The notes beneath the pieces are model-generated. The model was not told the origin of the DNA. It did not search any database and worked only from the letters and a program-made list of their open reading frames with translations. A program made the position numbers and the translations under genes. Source: Sphingomonas sp. GC_Shp_5 (GTDB taxonomy: Bacteria; Pseudomonadota; Alphaproteobacteria; Sphingomonadales; Sphingomonadaceae). Taken from it: a stretch of 64,000 nt of DNA. Shown here piece by piece: positions 25,745 through 34,879 of this stretch. Each line of letters begins with the position of its first letter. The first letter of the stretch is position 1. The DNA is taken from contig NZ_JALNUP010000005.1 of the NCBI RefSeq assembly GCF_026540855.1, positions 62,001-126,000 on the forward strand, given 5' to 3'.

Positions 25745-27868
25745 TCACACCCGGTCCACCGCATTCACCGCGTCCGCCGCGCGAAGCGCTGCCATCAGCC
25801 GCATCAGCTGGTGCACGTCGTGCACCTCGACGTCGATCACGTTGGTGTGGAACATCGTGTCGCGCGTATCGAGCCGGAGCGCGATGATATTGGCTTTATG
25901 CGCGCCGATGATGGTGGAGACGATGCCGAGCGCACCCGGCTCGTTCTTAACCTGGACGGCGATCCGCGCCACCGCGCCATCGCTCTTGTCGCCCCAGTCG
26001 ACATCCACCCAATCGGTCTCTTCGGTGCCGCGTTCGGCAAGCTCGGCGAGCACCGGGCAGTCGATCGCATGGACCTCGATCCCCGCATCGGGGCGGCGCA
26101 GGCCGACGATGCGGTCGCCGGGCACCGGATGGCAGCAATCGGCGAGATCGAAGGCGACGCCGGGGGTCAGCCCCTTGATCGAGATCGCGCTCGATTGCGG
26201 CGCCAGCATGCCGCTGTCCTCGCCCGCAGAGCCGGGCATGAGCGCCTCCATCACCGCGGCATCGGAGATCGTCCGCCGCGCGATCGCCGCCATCAGCGCC
26301 GGCTGGTCGGGCAGCTTGAGCCGTTGCAGCGCATGCTCCACCGCATCCGGCCCGATTGTCGCCGGCATGCGGATGACGATATTGTCGTAGAGCTTGCGCC
26401 CCAGCGCGATCAGCTCGTCGCGCTCGGCATGGCGCAGGTGGCGGCGGATGCCGGCGAGCGCCTTGCCGGTGATCGCGAAATTGAGCCAGCCGGGCTGCGG
26501 CACCTGGCCCTTGGAGCGCAGCACCTGCACCTGATCGCCATTGTCGATCACGGTGGAGAGCGGCACCACCCGGCCGTTGATCTTGGCGCCCACCGCCTGG
26601 TCGCCGAGATCGGTGTGCACCGCATAAGCGAAGTCGATCGGGGTCGCGCCCTTCGGCAGCTGGATCAGCTCGCCCTTGGGGGTGAAGGCGAAGATCCGAT
26701 CCTGGTACATCGCCATGCGGGTGTGCTCGAGCAGCTCCTCGGGGCTGCCCGCGGTATCGAGGATCTCGACCAGGTCGGCGATCCAGCTGTGCTGGTTGTC
26801 CGGGCGGCCGTTGACCTGTTTGTAGGCCCAATGCGCGGCGAGCCCGAACTCGGCCTCGGCGTGCATCTCCGGCGTGCGGATCTGGATCTCGATCCGCGCA
26901 TTGTCGGCATGGATCACCGAGGTGTGGAGCGAGCGATAGCCGTTGCGTTTGGGGGTGGAGATATAATCCTTGAACCGGCCCGGCACCATCGGCCAGCGCC
27001 GATGGATGATCCCCAGCGTCCGATAGCAATCCTCCACGGTCGGCACGATCGCGCGGAACGCCATCACGTCGGACAATTGCTCGAAGCTGATGTGGCGCTC
27101 GCTCATCTTGCGCCAGATCGAATAGGGATGCTTCTCGCGCCCCGACAGGTCCGCCTCCACCCCGGCGCGCGCCAGCAGCAGCTTCAACCCCGAGGCGATC
27201 TTGGCGATCCGGTCGCCGCCGCCTGATTTGAGCGATTCGAGCCGCTTGGAGATCGATTCATACGCTTCCGGCTCGAGTTGCTCGAAGGCGAGCGTCTGCA
27301 TCTCCTTCATGAACTCGTACATCCCCACCCGCTCGGCGAGCGGCGCGTAGATATCCATCGTCTCCTTCGCGATCCGGCGGCGCTTCTCCGGCTTGGCGAT
27401 ATGATGGAGGGTGCGCATGTTGTGCAGCCGGTCGGCGAGCTTGACCAGCAGCACGCGGATGTCGTCGGACATCGCGAGCAGGAACTTGCGCAGGTTTTCC
27501 GCGGCGCGCTCGTTTTCGGTCTGCGCCTCGATCTTGGAGAGCTTGGTGACCCCGTCCACCAGCCGCGCGACATTCTCGCCAAACAGCCGGGTGATCTCCT
27601 CCGGCGTCGCCACCGTGTCCTCGATCGTGTCGTGGAGGATTGCGGTCGCGATCGTCTCGTCGTCGAGCCTCAGATCGGTGAGGATGCCCGCCACCTCGAT
27701 CGGGTGGCTGAAATAGGGATCGCCGCTGGCGCGCTTCTGGCTGCCATGCGCCTGCATCGAGAACACATAGGCGCGGTTGAGCAGCGCCTCATCCGCATCG
27801 GGGTCATATTCAAGGACCCGGTCGACCAGTTCATATTGCCGCAGCACGCCTGCCACATGGGGCCGCAT
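25745..27868 (-). CDS. Bifunctional (p)ppGpp synthetase/hydrolase (RelA/SpoT homologue)
   Basis: The 707-aa Rsh protein controls the stringent response. The hydrolase domain carries the HD motif (His55 in YFSHPIEVAG, His79-Asp80 in ILHDTIED) and ADRLHNMRTL. The synthetase has RFKDYISTPKRNGYRSLHTS and IEIQIRTPEMH. TGS (EFIQLPKGATPIDFAYAVHTDLG), helical and C-terminal ACT regions follow. The ATG at 27868 was chosen; an upstream TTG in the same frame lacks conservation. Most alphaproteobacteria have this single long enzyme. It ends near the divergent region before GT2. Confidence 0.96.
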   Translation of the reverse strand: MRPHVAGVLRQYELVDRVLEYDPDADEALLNRAYVFSMQAHGSQKRASGDPYFSHPIEVAGILTDLRLDDETIATAILHDTIEDTVATPEEITRLFGENVARLVDGVTKLSKIEAQTENERAAENLRKFLLAMSDDIRVLLVKLADRLHNMRTLHHIAKPEKRRRIAKETMDIYAPLAERVGMYEFMKEMQTLAFEQLEPEAYESISKRLESLKSGGGDRIAKIASGLKLLLARAGVEADLSGREKHPYSIWRKMSERHISFEQLSDVMAFRAIVPTVEDCYRTLGIIHRRWPMVPGRFKDYISTPKRNGYRSLHTSVIHADNARIEIQIRTPEMHAEAEFGLAAHWAYKQVNGRPDNQHSWIADLVEILDTAGSPEELLEHTRMAMYQDRIFAFTPKGELIQLPKGATPIDFAYAVHTDLGDQAVGAKINGRVVPLSTVIDNGDQVQVLRSKGQVPQPGWLNFAITGKALAGIRRHLRHAERDELIALGRKLYDNIVIRMPATIGPDAVEHALQRLKLPDQPALMAAIARRTISDAAVMEALMPGSAGEDSGMLAPQSSAISIKGLTPGVAFDLADCCHPVPGDRIVGLRRPDAGIEVHAIDCPVLAELAERGTEETDWVDVDWGDKSDGAVARIAVQVKNEPGALGIVSTIIGAHKANIIALRLDTRDTMFHTNVIDVEVHDVHQLMRLMAALRAADAVNAVDRV

Positions 27869-28017
27869 GCTGCTGCTTTGCAACAGATTGTTGGCCGAGG
27901 CGGCGCGGTCGCTGCCCCCGCCTACAAAAAGTGGCCCGATACGTTGCCGTATCGAGCCAAGGGTGTCCGCAGGAGGAACAACGTGGGGGAGCGGGCAATG
28001 GCCGCCCCCGAAATCAA

Positions 28018-29379
<1,362 letters not shown>

Positions 29380-29389
29380 CTTACCCCCC

Positions 29390-29728
29390 TCAGAGTGCCG
29401 CATCGTCGGTCTCGCCGGTGCGGATGCGCACCGCCTGGCCGACATCGAGCACGAAGATCTTGCCGTCGCCGATCGCGCCGGTGTTGGCCGAGGCCTGGAT
29501 TGCCTCCACCACGCGGGCTGCCAGATCGGTCGCGCAGACCACCTCGACCTTGATCTTGGGCACCATGTTGGTGCTGTATTCGGCGCCGCGATAGATTTCG
29601 GTCTGCCCCTTCTGCCGACCGAACCCCTTGACCTCGGTAACCGTCATCCCGGCCACGCCCAACGTGGTGAGCGCTTCGCGCACCTCGTCGAGCTTGAACG
29701 GCTTGATGATCGCAATGACCAGCTTCAC
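29390..29728 (-). CDS. glnK: Nitrogen regulatory protein P-II, GlnK type
   Basis: The 112-aa signal protein begins at GTG (MKLVIAIIKPFKLDEVREAL) and has the T-loop with uridylylatable Tyr51 (GRQKGQTEIYRGAEYST), B-loop TGAIGDGKIFV, and C-terminal VRIRTGETDD. It senses 2-oxoglutarate, ATP/ADP and GlnD-mediated uridylylation. Position before amt and a sigma-54 promoter 33 bp upstream make it GlnK rather than the GlnB paralogue. A start codon of GTG lowers no confidence because the N-terminus aligns exactly. Confidence 0.96.
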   Translation of the reverse strand: MKLVIAIIKPFKLDEVREALTTLGVAGMTVTEVKGFGRQKGQTEIYRGAEYSTNMVPKIKVEVVCATDLAARVVEAIQASANTGAIGDGKIFVLDVGQAVRIRTGETDDAAL

Positions 29729-29760
29729 CCGCGCCCCCTCTTTTATCCCGAAGGGTGCAT

Positions 29761-29777
29761 CGCAATCATCGTGCCAG
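29761..29777 (-). promoter_or_regulatory. Sigma-54 (-24/-12) promoter of glnK-amt
   Basis: On the minus strand the sequence CTGGCACGATGATTGCG has GG and GC exactly 10 bp apart and fits TGGCACN5TTGC. Its -12 element is 32 bp before the glnK start codon. Expected activator is NtrC; no clean NtrC palindrome was found upstream, so control by NtrC is from family knowledge. Confidence 0.85.
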
Positions 29778-29833
29778 TCGCGATATGACGCGAAACTGTC
29801 ATCGAGCGGCGTCGCGGCGGGTTAAGGAAGCGT

Positions 29834-29862
29834 AAAAAGCAGGGCGCTCGGGCGCCCCTGCT
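29834..29862 (-). terminator. Intrinsic terminator of the DUF2007 gene
   Basis: On the minus strand AGCAGGGGCG / CGCCCTGCT form a stem with one bulged G and a CCCGAG loop, followed directly by TTTTT. It lies 7 bp after the DUF2007 stop codon and ahead of the glnK promoter. Confidence 0.8.
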
Positions 29863-29868
29863 CGAAAA

Positions 29869-30069
29869 TCAGGCAGGCGGGATGATGCCTCGTGCGGTAG
29901 CGAGATCGTCCTCGTCCACCATCACCCGCACCGGAATCAGAAAATAGCTGCCGTCGCCGATCGAGGCCTCGCCGTCGAACGCCAGCGCCGCAATGCCCTC
30001 GCTCTCCAGCCGACCGACCAGGATGTGCGCTTCGTTGCGCGAGAAGCGGCCGAGTTCGACGAGTGCCAT
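29869..30069 (-). CDS. DUF2007 domain protein
   Basis: The 66-aa protein MALVELGRFSRNEAHIL... matches the DUF2007 group: a phospholipid-like or PII-adjacent small alpha/beta fold with SRNEAHILVGRLESEGI and PVRVMVDEDDLATARGII. An ATG five codons upstream is possible, but MALVEL is the common start. The family is implicated in signal sensing in nitrogen or electron transport pathways only by loose context. The gene has its own terminator downstream and does not seem to be in the glnK operon. Confidence 0.8.
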   Translation of the reverse strand: MALVELGRFSRNEAHILVGRLESEGIAALAFDGEASIGDGSYFLIPVRVMVDEDDLATARGIIPPA

Positions 30070-30111
30070 CACGGGTGAGCGCATGAGCGGGCAGTCATGT
30101 TCCTGCTAAAC

Positions 30112-30193
30112 CGTCACCCCAGCGAACGCTGGGGTCTTCGCGGGGCCGGGCATGCACCTGCGGCTAGATACCCCAGCTTTCGCTGGGGTGACG
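30112..30193. repeat. Paired inverted repeat, GTCACCCCAGC family
   Basis: Left arm CGTCACCCCAGCGAACGCTGG and right arm CCCCAGCTTTCGCTGGGGTG are inverted copies, same family as 18522-18601. It fills the gap between the DUF2007 and tldD genes. Confidence 0.75.
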
Positions 30194-30231
30194 AGGAATG
30201 ATGGAGAGAGGCAGATGCCCCGCCCCACCGG

Positions 30232-31659
30232 TCACATCGCGGTGCCGCCGACCGTCAGCCCGTCGACCAGCAGCGTCGGCTGGCCAACCCCGGCCGGCAC
30301 GCTCTGCCCGCCCTTGCCGCACACGCCGATCCCCTCGTCGAGCGCGAAGTCGTTGCCGATCCCGGTTACCTTGGTGAGCACGGTCGGCCCGTCGCCGATC
30401 AGCGTCGCGCCCTTGATCGGCGCGCCGATCCGGCCATCCTCGATCAAATAGGCCTCGGTGCAGGAGAAGACGAACTTGCCCGAGACGATGTCGACCTGGC
30501 CGCCGCCGAACGACTTGGCGAAGATCCCCTTTTTGACCCGCGACAGCAGCTCGGCGGGCTCGTCCTTGCCGTCCTTCATGAAGGTGTTGGTCATGCGCGG
30601 CATCGGTGCATGCGCAAAGCTCTCGCGGCGGCCGTTGCCGGTCGCTGCCACGCCCATCAGCCGCGCGTTGAGGCGATCCTGCATATAGCCCTTGAGGATG
30701 CCGTCCTCGATCAACACCGTCTCGCCGGTCGGCGTGCCCTCGTCGTCGATCGACAGCGAGCCGCGGCGATCCTGGAGCGAGCCGTCGTCCACCACCGTCA
30801 CCCCCGGCGCGGCGACCCGCTCGCCGATCCGGCCGGAGAAGGCGCTGGTGCCCTTGCGGTTGAAATCGCCCTCAAGGCCGTGGCCGATCGCCTCGTGGAG
30901 CAGTACCCCCGGCCAGCCCGGCCCGAGCAGCACGGTGAACTCGCCCGCCGGTGCCGCCACCGAATCGAGGTTGACCAGCGCCTGCGCCAGCGCCTCGTCG
31001 ATCCCGCGGTTCCAGGTCGCGGGGTCGAACAGCCGGTCGTAGAGATAGCGGCCGCCGATCCCGAAGGTGCCGGTCTCGCGGCGGCCGTTCTGCTCGACGA
31101 CGATCTGGATGTTGAGTCGCACCAGCGGCCGCACGTCGGTGGCGACGAAGCCGTCGGCGCGGACGATCTCGACCACACCCCAGGTACCCGACAGCCCGAC
31201 CGAGACCTGCGCCACCCGCGGGTCGCGCGCGCGCGCCGCGGCGTCGATCGTCTGGCACAGGTTCACCTTGTCGGCGAACGGCACCAGATCGAGCGGGTCG
31301 GCGTCGGTGTAGAGGTGGCGGTTGGTCGCGCGCGGCGCCGCTGCCTTGGGCGCGGCGGAGGGATCGATCAGCGCCATTGTCTCGGCCGCGCGCTTGATCG
31401 CCGCCTCGCTCAGCTCGTTGGCATGGGCAAAGGCGGTCATCTCGCCCGACACCGCGCGCAGGCCGAAGCCGGCGTTGGTGTCGTAGCTCGCCGTCTTCAG
31501 CCGCCCGTCGTCGAAGCCGAACGCCTCGGACTTGCGATATTGCAGGTAGAGCTCGCCGTCATCGGCCTTGCCGAGCGCCGTCGCGGTCAGCGCCTGGGCG
31601 GCATCGGGCGACAGCGCGTCGCGGTACAGGAACGAGCGGGGGTCTGCGGCAATGGTCAT
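30232..31659 (-). CDS. tldD: Metalloprotease TldD
   Basis: The 475-aa protein belongs to the TldD/PmbA (peptidase U62) family, which acts in maturation of peptides such as microcin B17 and in CcdA turnover. The zinc motif HEAIGHGLEGD (residues 255-265) is intact. Other family markers are GYMQDRLNARLMG, RESFAHAPMPRMTNTFM, and FGGGQVDIVSGKFVFSCTEAYLIEDG. The start MTIAADPRSF replaces a 44-codon frame extension with no similarity. Its partner PmbA is not in the window. Confidence 0.95.
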   Translation of the reverse strand: MTIAADPRSFLYRDALSPDAAQALTATALGKADDGELYLQYRKSEAFGFDDGRLKTASYDTNAGFGLRAVSGEMTAFAHANELSEAAIKRAAETMALIDPSAAPKAAAPRATNRHLYTDADPLDLVPFADKVNLCQTIDAAARARDPRVAQVSVGLSGTWGVVEIVRADGFVATDVRPLVRLNIQIVVEQNGRRETGTFGIGGRYLYDRLFDPATWNRGIDEALAQALVNLDSVAAPAGEFTVLLGPGWPGVLLHEAIGHGLEGDFNRKGTSAFSGRIGERVAAPGVTVVDDGSLQDRRGSLSIDDEGTPTGETVLIEDGILKGYMQDRLNARLMGVAATGNGRRESFAHAPMPRMTNTFMKDGKDEPAELLSRVKKGIFAKSFGGGQVDIVSGKFVFSCTEAYLIEDGRIGAPIKGATLIGDGPTVLTKVTGIGNDFALDEGIGVCGKGGQSVPAGVGQPTLLVDGLTVGGTAM

Positions 31660-31732
31660 CGCCTGGATATAGGCACGCCGCGCCGCAGGTAAATGGGCCC
31701 GCTCGCTCGCTTCTCCCGCGGGAGAAGGATTA

Positions 31733-31972
31733 TCAGTGCGGCAGGCTCGCGCCCTCGGAGATGTCCGGCAGCGTCGACTGGTCCGCGCCATCGGCCGGGC
31801 CGCCGATCAGCACGAAACGCCGGTCGCAATAGCCGCAATCGACATAGCCATGCTCGTCGATCTGCAGATACACCCGCGGATGACCGAGCGCGGCCCCGCC
31901 GGGAATATCGGTGGCGCCGTCGCAGGCGACACGGCGGTGCGAGACACGGATGGTTTCTGGCGGCGCGATCAT
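31733..31972 (-). CDS. Zinc-finger CHCC domain protein (NDUFS6-like)
   Basis: The 79-aa protein has the zf-CHCC pattern: Cys17 (VACDG), His31 (GHPRVYL) and Cys46-x2-Cys49 (DCGYCD), with the typical VYLQID and RRFVLI. The mitochondrial relative is the complex I accessory subunit NDUFS6/Lsu13; bacterial versions are associated with complex I or ubiquinone function by homology only. The true start is MIAPPETIRV; a larger frame in this region is an artefact. It lies just upstream of and divergent from the ABC ATPase gene. Confidence 0.85.
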   Translation of the reverse strand: MIAPPETIRVSHRRVACDGATDIPGGAALGHPRVYLQIDEHGYVDCGYCDRRFVLIGGPADGADQSTLPDISEGASLPH

Positions 31973-32065
31973 GGCGCACGCGTTAGCAAGCCGCGGGAAG
32001 ACCATCAATCCTTCGTGAACGCCGAAGGATTGTCGCGGCGTCCGCACGAGCCTATCGCGCATGCC

Positions 32066-32989
32066 ATGACCGAAGCCGCCATTCGCATCGAGGGACTCTG
32101 CAAGACCTACGCCGGAGGCAAGCGCGCGCTCGACGAGGTGACCTTCGACGTGCCACGCGGCCAGATCTTTGGCCTGCTCGGCCCCAATGGCGCCGGCAAG
32201 TCGACGCTGATCAACATTCTCGCCGGGCTGGTCAACAAGACCGGCGGCACCGCATCGATCTGGGGGTTCGACATCGACGCCCACCCGCGCAACGCCAAGG
32301 CCTCGATCGGCATCGTCAACCAGGAGATCCTGTTCGATCCCTTCTTCTCGCCGTTCGAGACGCTGGAGATCCAGGGCGGCCTTTATGGCGTGCCAAAGGG
32401 TGAGCGGCGCTCGATGGAGCTGCTGCGCGCCGTCCATCTCGAGGACAAGGCTAATGCTTATGCCCGCACCCTTTCGGGGGGCATGAAGCGGCGGCTGATG
32501 GTCGCCAAGGCGATGGTGCATTCGCCACCCGTGCTGGTGCTCGACGAGCCCACAGCTGGCGTTGACATCGAGCTGCGCCAGCAACTCTGGCGCTATGTCC
32601 GCGAGCTCAACGACCAGGGCGTGACGGTAGTGCTGACCACGCACTATCTCGAGGAAGCCGAGGAATTGTGCGACCGGATCGCGATCATCAACCAGGGCAA
32701 ATTGATCGCCAACGAGCCGACCCGCGAGCTGGTCGGCAAGGCGCAGGAGAAGATCGTCGCGGTCACGGTGGACCGCGACGTTGTCGAGGTGCCGCAGGCG
32801 ACCTGCTTCCAGAAGATCCAGCTGAAGGGCGCGCGGACGCTGGAGATCACCTACGCCAAGGATCGGGTCAACGCCGGCGAGGTGCTCGCCGCGGTCCAGG
32901 GCGGCGGCTTCGGCATCGTCGACGTCTCCACCAAGGAGCCCGATCTCGAAGACGTCTTCCTGTCGCTGACCCGCGCGGCGAACGCCTGA
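32066..32989 (+). CDS. ABC transporter ATP-binding protein (no permease nearby)
   Basis: The 307-aa ATPase has Walker A GPNGAGKST, Q-loop (SIGIVNQE), signature LSGGMKRRL, Walker B VLVLDEPTAGVD and switch THYLEEAEELCDR, plus a C-terminal regulatory extension with EPDLEDVFLSLT. This is the DRA/NodI-like subfamily that exports lipids, polysaccharides or drugs. The start MTEAAIRIEGL lies directly before the conserved first strand. No permease gene follows on the same strand within 1 kb, so the partner must lie elsewhere. Confidence 0.93.
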   Translation: MTEAAIRIEGLCKTYAGGKRALDEVTFDVPRGQIFGLLGPNGAGKSTLINILAGLVNKTGGTASIWGFDIDAHPRNAKASIGIVNQEILFDPFFSPFETLEIQGGLYGVPKGERRSMELLRAVHLEDKANAYARTLSGGMKRRLMVAKAMVHSPPVLVLDEPTAGVDIELRQQLWRYVRELNDQGVTVVLTTHYLEEAEELCDRIAIINQGKLIANEPTRELVGKAQEKIVAVTVDRDVVEVPQATCFQKIQLKGARTLEITYAKDRVNAGEVLAAVQGGGFGIVDVSTKEPDLEDVFLSLTRAANA

Positions 32990-33010
32990 CGGCCAACGCC
33001 GCGCGGCCAC

Positions 33011-33547
33011 TCAGCTGGCAGGGGGATCGGCCAGCTTCTTCAGCGTCGCGAGGATCGCGTCAAACAGCTGTTCCACCGTCTTGAGATCGACCGCGGCGGT
33101 GTCGTCGGGCATCGGCATATGCTCAGCTTCGGGCAGAGCATCGCCGACACCGTAATCGATCCGCGCCATGATCTGCGCATCGGGCGCCAGCCGATTGCAT
33201 TTGCGGAACGAGTAGGTGTCGCCGCGCGCCGCGGGATTGTCGAACCTGTAGCGCTCCGCGGTCGGCGCCGCCTGGCTGACCAGGATAACCGTGCCAGCCG
33301 CGCTGAGGGCGACGATCAGCCCGCAGCTGTTCCACAGGCGATCGTGCCAGCGCGGCTCGAACCGCGGCTGGTTGGGGTTGGTTAACCAGGACATGACCTC
33401 GCGGATCGGCGGGATCTTGTCGCCACCGTCCTCGCCATCGCCAAGGATGTCCATGAAACCATAGGCGGCGCCTACCGTCGTGGTGCCGTAGCGGAGGCCA
33501 AGGTTGTTGTTGAAGATGTATGATGCTTCGGCAGGAGTCAGCGGCAT
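33011..33547 (-). CDS. Hypothetical protein with one membrane helix, 178 aa
   Basis: I do not recognise this family. The protein has a soluble N-terminus (residues 1-70, with Trp, Asn and Gly-rich stretches), one hydrophobic segment (about 74-92, CGLIVALSAAGTVILVS) and an acidic C-terminus with a helix (AAVDLKTVEQLFDAILATLKK). It is 42 bp downstream of the 325-aa hypothetical gene on the same strand and is probably cotranscribed. There is no signal peptide. It might be an immunity or membrane anchor for its neighbour, but this is speculation. Confidence 0.6.
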   Translation of the reverse strand: MPLTPAEASYIFNNNLGLRYGTTTVGAAYGFMDILGDGEDGGDKIPPIREVMSWLTNPNQPRFEPRWHDRLWNSCGLIVALSAAGTVILVSQAAPTAERYRFDNPAARGDTYSFRKCNRLAPDAQIMARIDYGVGDALPEAEHMPMPDDTAAVDLKTVEQLFDAILATLKKLADPPAS

Positions 33548-33589
33548 GATGGATCCTTGCTGGTCGGACGACGATCGGCGGCACTGCGA

Positions 33590-34567
33590 TCAGGCGGCGA
33601 GCCGCTCCCGGGCGTAGCGCCGCGCGATCTCGGTCTCCCAGCCGTTGAACAGATGCTCCAGCCGGATGGCGTCGGCGCCGGGGGAAGGGCCGCCCACTTC
33701 GGTCAGGTCCAGCTGCTCGTACAGCCGGTCCACGGTGTCAGTGACGTCCTTGTATTTGGTATATTGCTCGAACACCTTGTCGCGATCGGCCTTGGTGTCG
33801 TCGAGCGCCAGATCATAGGCCGCCTTGGTGGATTGATAATCCTTCATGTCCTTCTTCATGATCTCCTTGAGGCTTGCCGCCTGGGCAGTACGCAGGCTGA
33901 TGATGAGATCGTTGAGGATGGCCAATTCACGATCAGTAGTGGCGAGGATCTGCTGAAGGCCGATCATTCTCGCCTCGTCTGTGCTCATGTAGGTTTCGAA
34001 CACGATCTGGAACGAGCCGATCATCTGATTGGTGAAGAATTCCGACGCCTTGTACACCTTGCCCGACGAGGCGAAGAACAGGTGCAGCCCGCCCGATAGC
34101 GGCAGGTCGCGCAGTTCGGATTTGCGGGTGACGTCGGACTTGACCGAGAATTGCGCGATCGTTCCCGAGATCAGCGCCTGCACGCGCGCGATGATGAGCG
34201 AATAATCGCCCGCGAACATGCCGAGGAATTCCTTGGCCTTCTCGATGGTCGACGGATCGGCCTCGTCGGAGCCTGGGACCTTCTTGGAGGGATAATCGCC
34301 AGCCTTCAGCGCGTCGCCGATCGAATTAATGATCGCGTTGACCCGGTCCAGCCCCCAGTCGCTGTAGTTCTGGTAATCGCTGCGCCGATCGCCGAACAGC
34401 CGCGCATGATCCCATTTGTTTCCTTCATAGTGCTTCTTCACCGATGTGGTGATGTCGCCCAACAGCGAACCCTCTTCTCGCTTGGACTCTTCGTCGAGCT
34501 TTTTCATGAATTCGCGAAATTCCCGATCCCGTTCTTCTTTGTCCTTGATCGTGTCGGTCTTGCCCAT
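33590..34567 (-). CDS. Hypothetical helical protein, 325 aa
   Basis: I recognise no domain. The start MGKTDTIKDKEERDRE was chosen over longer frames that add a divergent leader; GGAG is 9 nt upstream. The protein is hydrophilic and lysine/aspartate-rich, with long predicted helices at residues 4-30 and 195-275 (LNDLIISLRTAQAASLKEI; DYQSTKAAYDLALDDTKAD) that look like coiled coils. A short hydrophobic stretch (GGLHLFFASSGK) lies near residue 165. Its base composition is noticeably less GC-rich than its neighbours, a hint of transfer. It precedes the 178-aa membrane protein gene in the same transcript. Confidence 0.65.
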   Translation of the reverse strand: MGKTDTIKDKEERDREFREFMKKLDEESKREEGSLLGDITTSVKKHYEGNKWDHARLFGDRRSDYQNYSDWGLDRVNAIINSIGDALKAGDYPSKKVPGSDEADPSTIEKAKEFLGMFAGDYSLIIARVQALISGTIAQFSVKSDVTRKSELRDLPLSGGLHLFFASSGKVYKASEFFTNQMIGSFQIVFETYMSTDEARMIGLQQILATTDRELAILNDLIISLRTAQAASLKEIMKKDMKDYQSTKAAYDLALDDTKADRDKVFEQYTKYKDVTDTVDRLYEQLDLTEVGGPSPGADAIRLEHLFNGWETEIARRYARERLAA

Positions 34568-34879
34568 GTCATCAACTCCGTTGCGCGGCTGCGACATGGC
34601 TAGCGTGGGCCTCCAACAGAACAACCGCGTCATCGTCCGAAATGGCGCGAACGGCGCCCGGTGATGAGGATCGCGGCCGCTATTCGCTTGGTGGATGGCC
34701 ATGGTGACGAGGCGCGACGTCACCGATACGGCGCAAGATGGCAACGCCACGGTGCCGGCCACGGCCGCCGCACCTGCCGCGTGACGCAGTCCGCAGCCGG
34801 TGCGCGATCACACGCAAGGCCTTCCCTCGATGGACGGGCATGCGCATAGGCATGCTCCTCGTTCCTTTGGGCGTTTGCG
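34568..34879. other. Intergenic gap between the unknown module and nadB
   Basis: About 310 bp separate these divergent genes. I see no tRNA, clear operator or hairpin; ATGC-type small frames in it lack ribosome sites. It probably carries the two promoters. A GCATGCGCATAGGCATGC stretch (about 34838-34855) is a weak inverted repeat just before nadB. Confidence 0.4.

Noticed and set aside
27937..28007. CGATACG/CGTATCG hairpin and an imperfect GGGGG/CCCCC hairpin between the Rsh and amt genes.
   Set aside because: Neither is followed by a T-run and both are common at this GC content; they may be transcription pause sites at most.
31973..33010. Long minus-strand open frame opposite the ABC ATPase gene.
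   Set aside because: It is a GC-rich shadow of the real gene on the plus strand; only its last 80 codons (31733-31972) code for a protein with a recognised domain.
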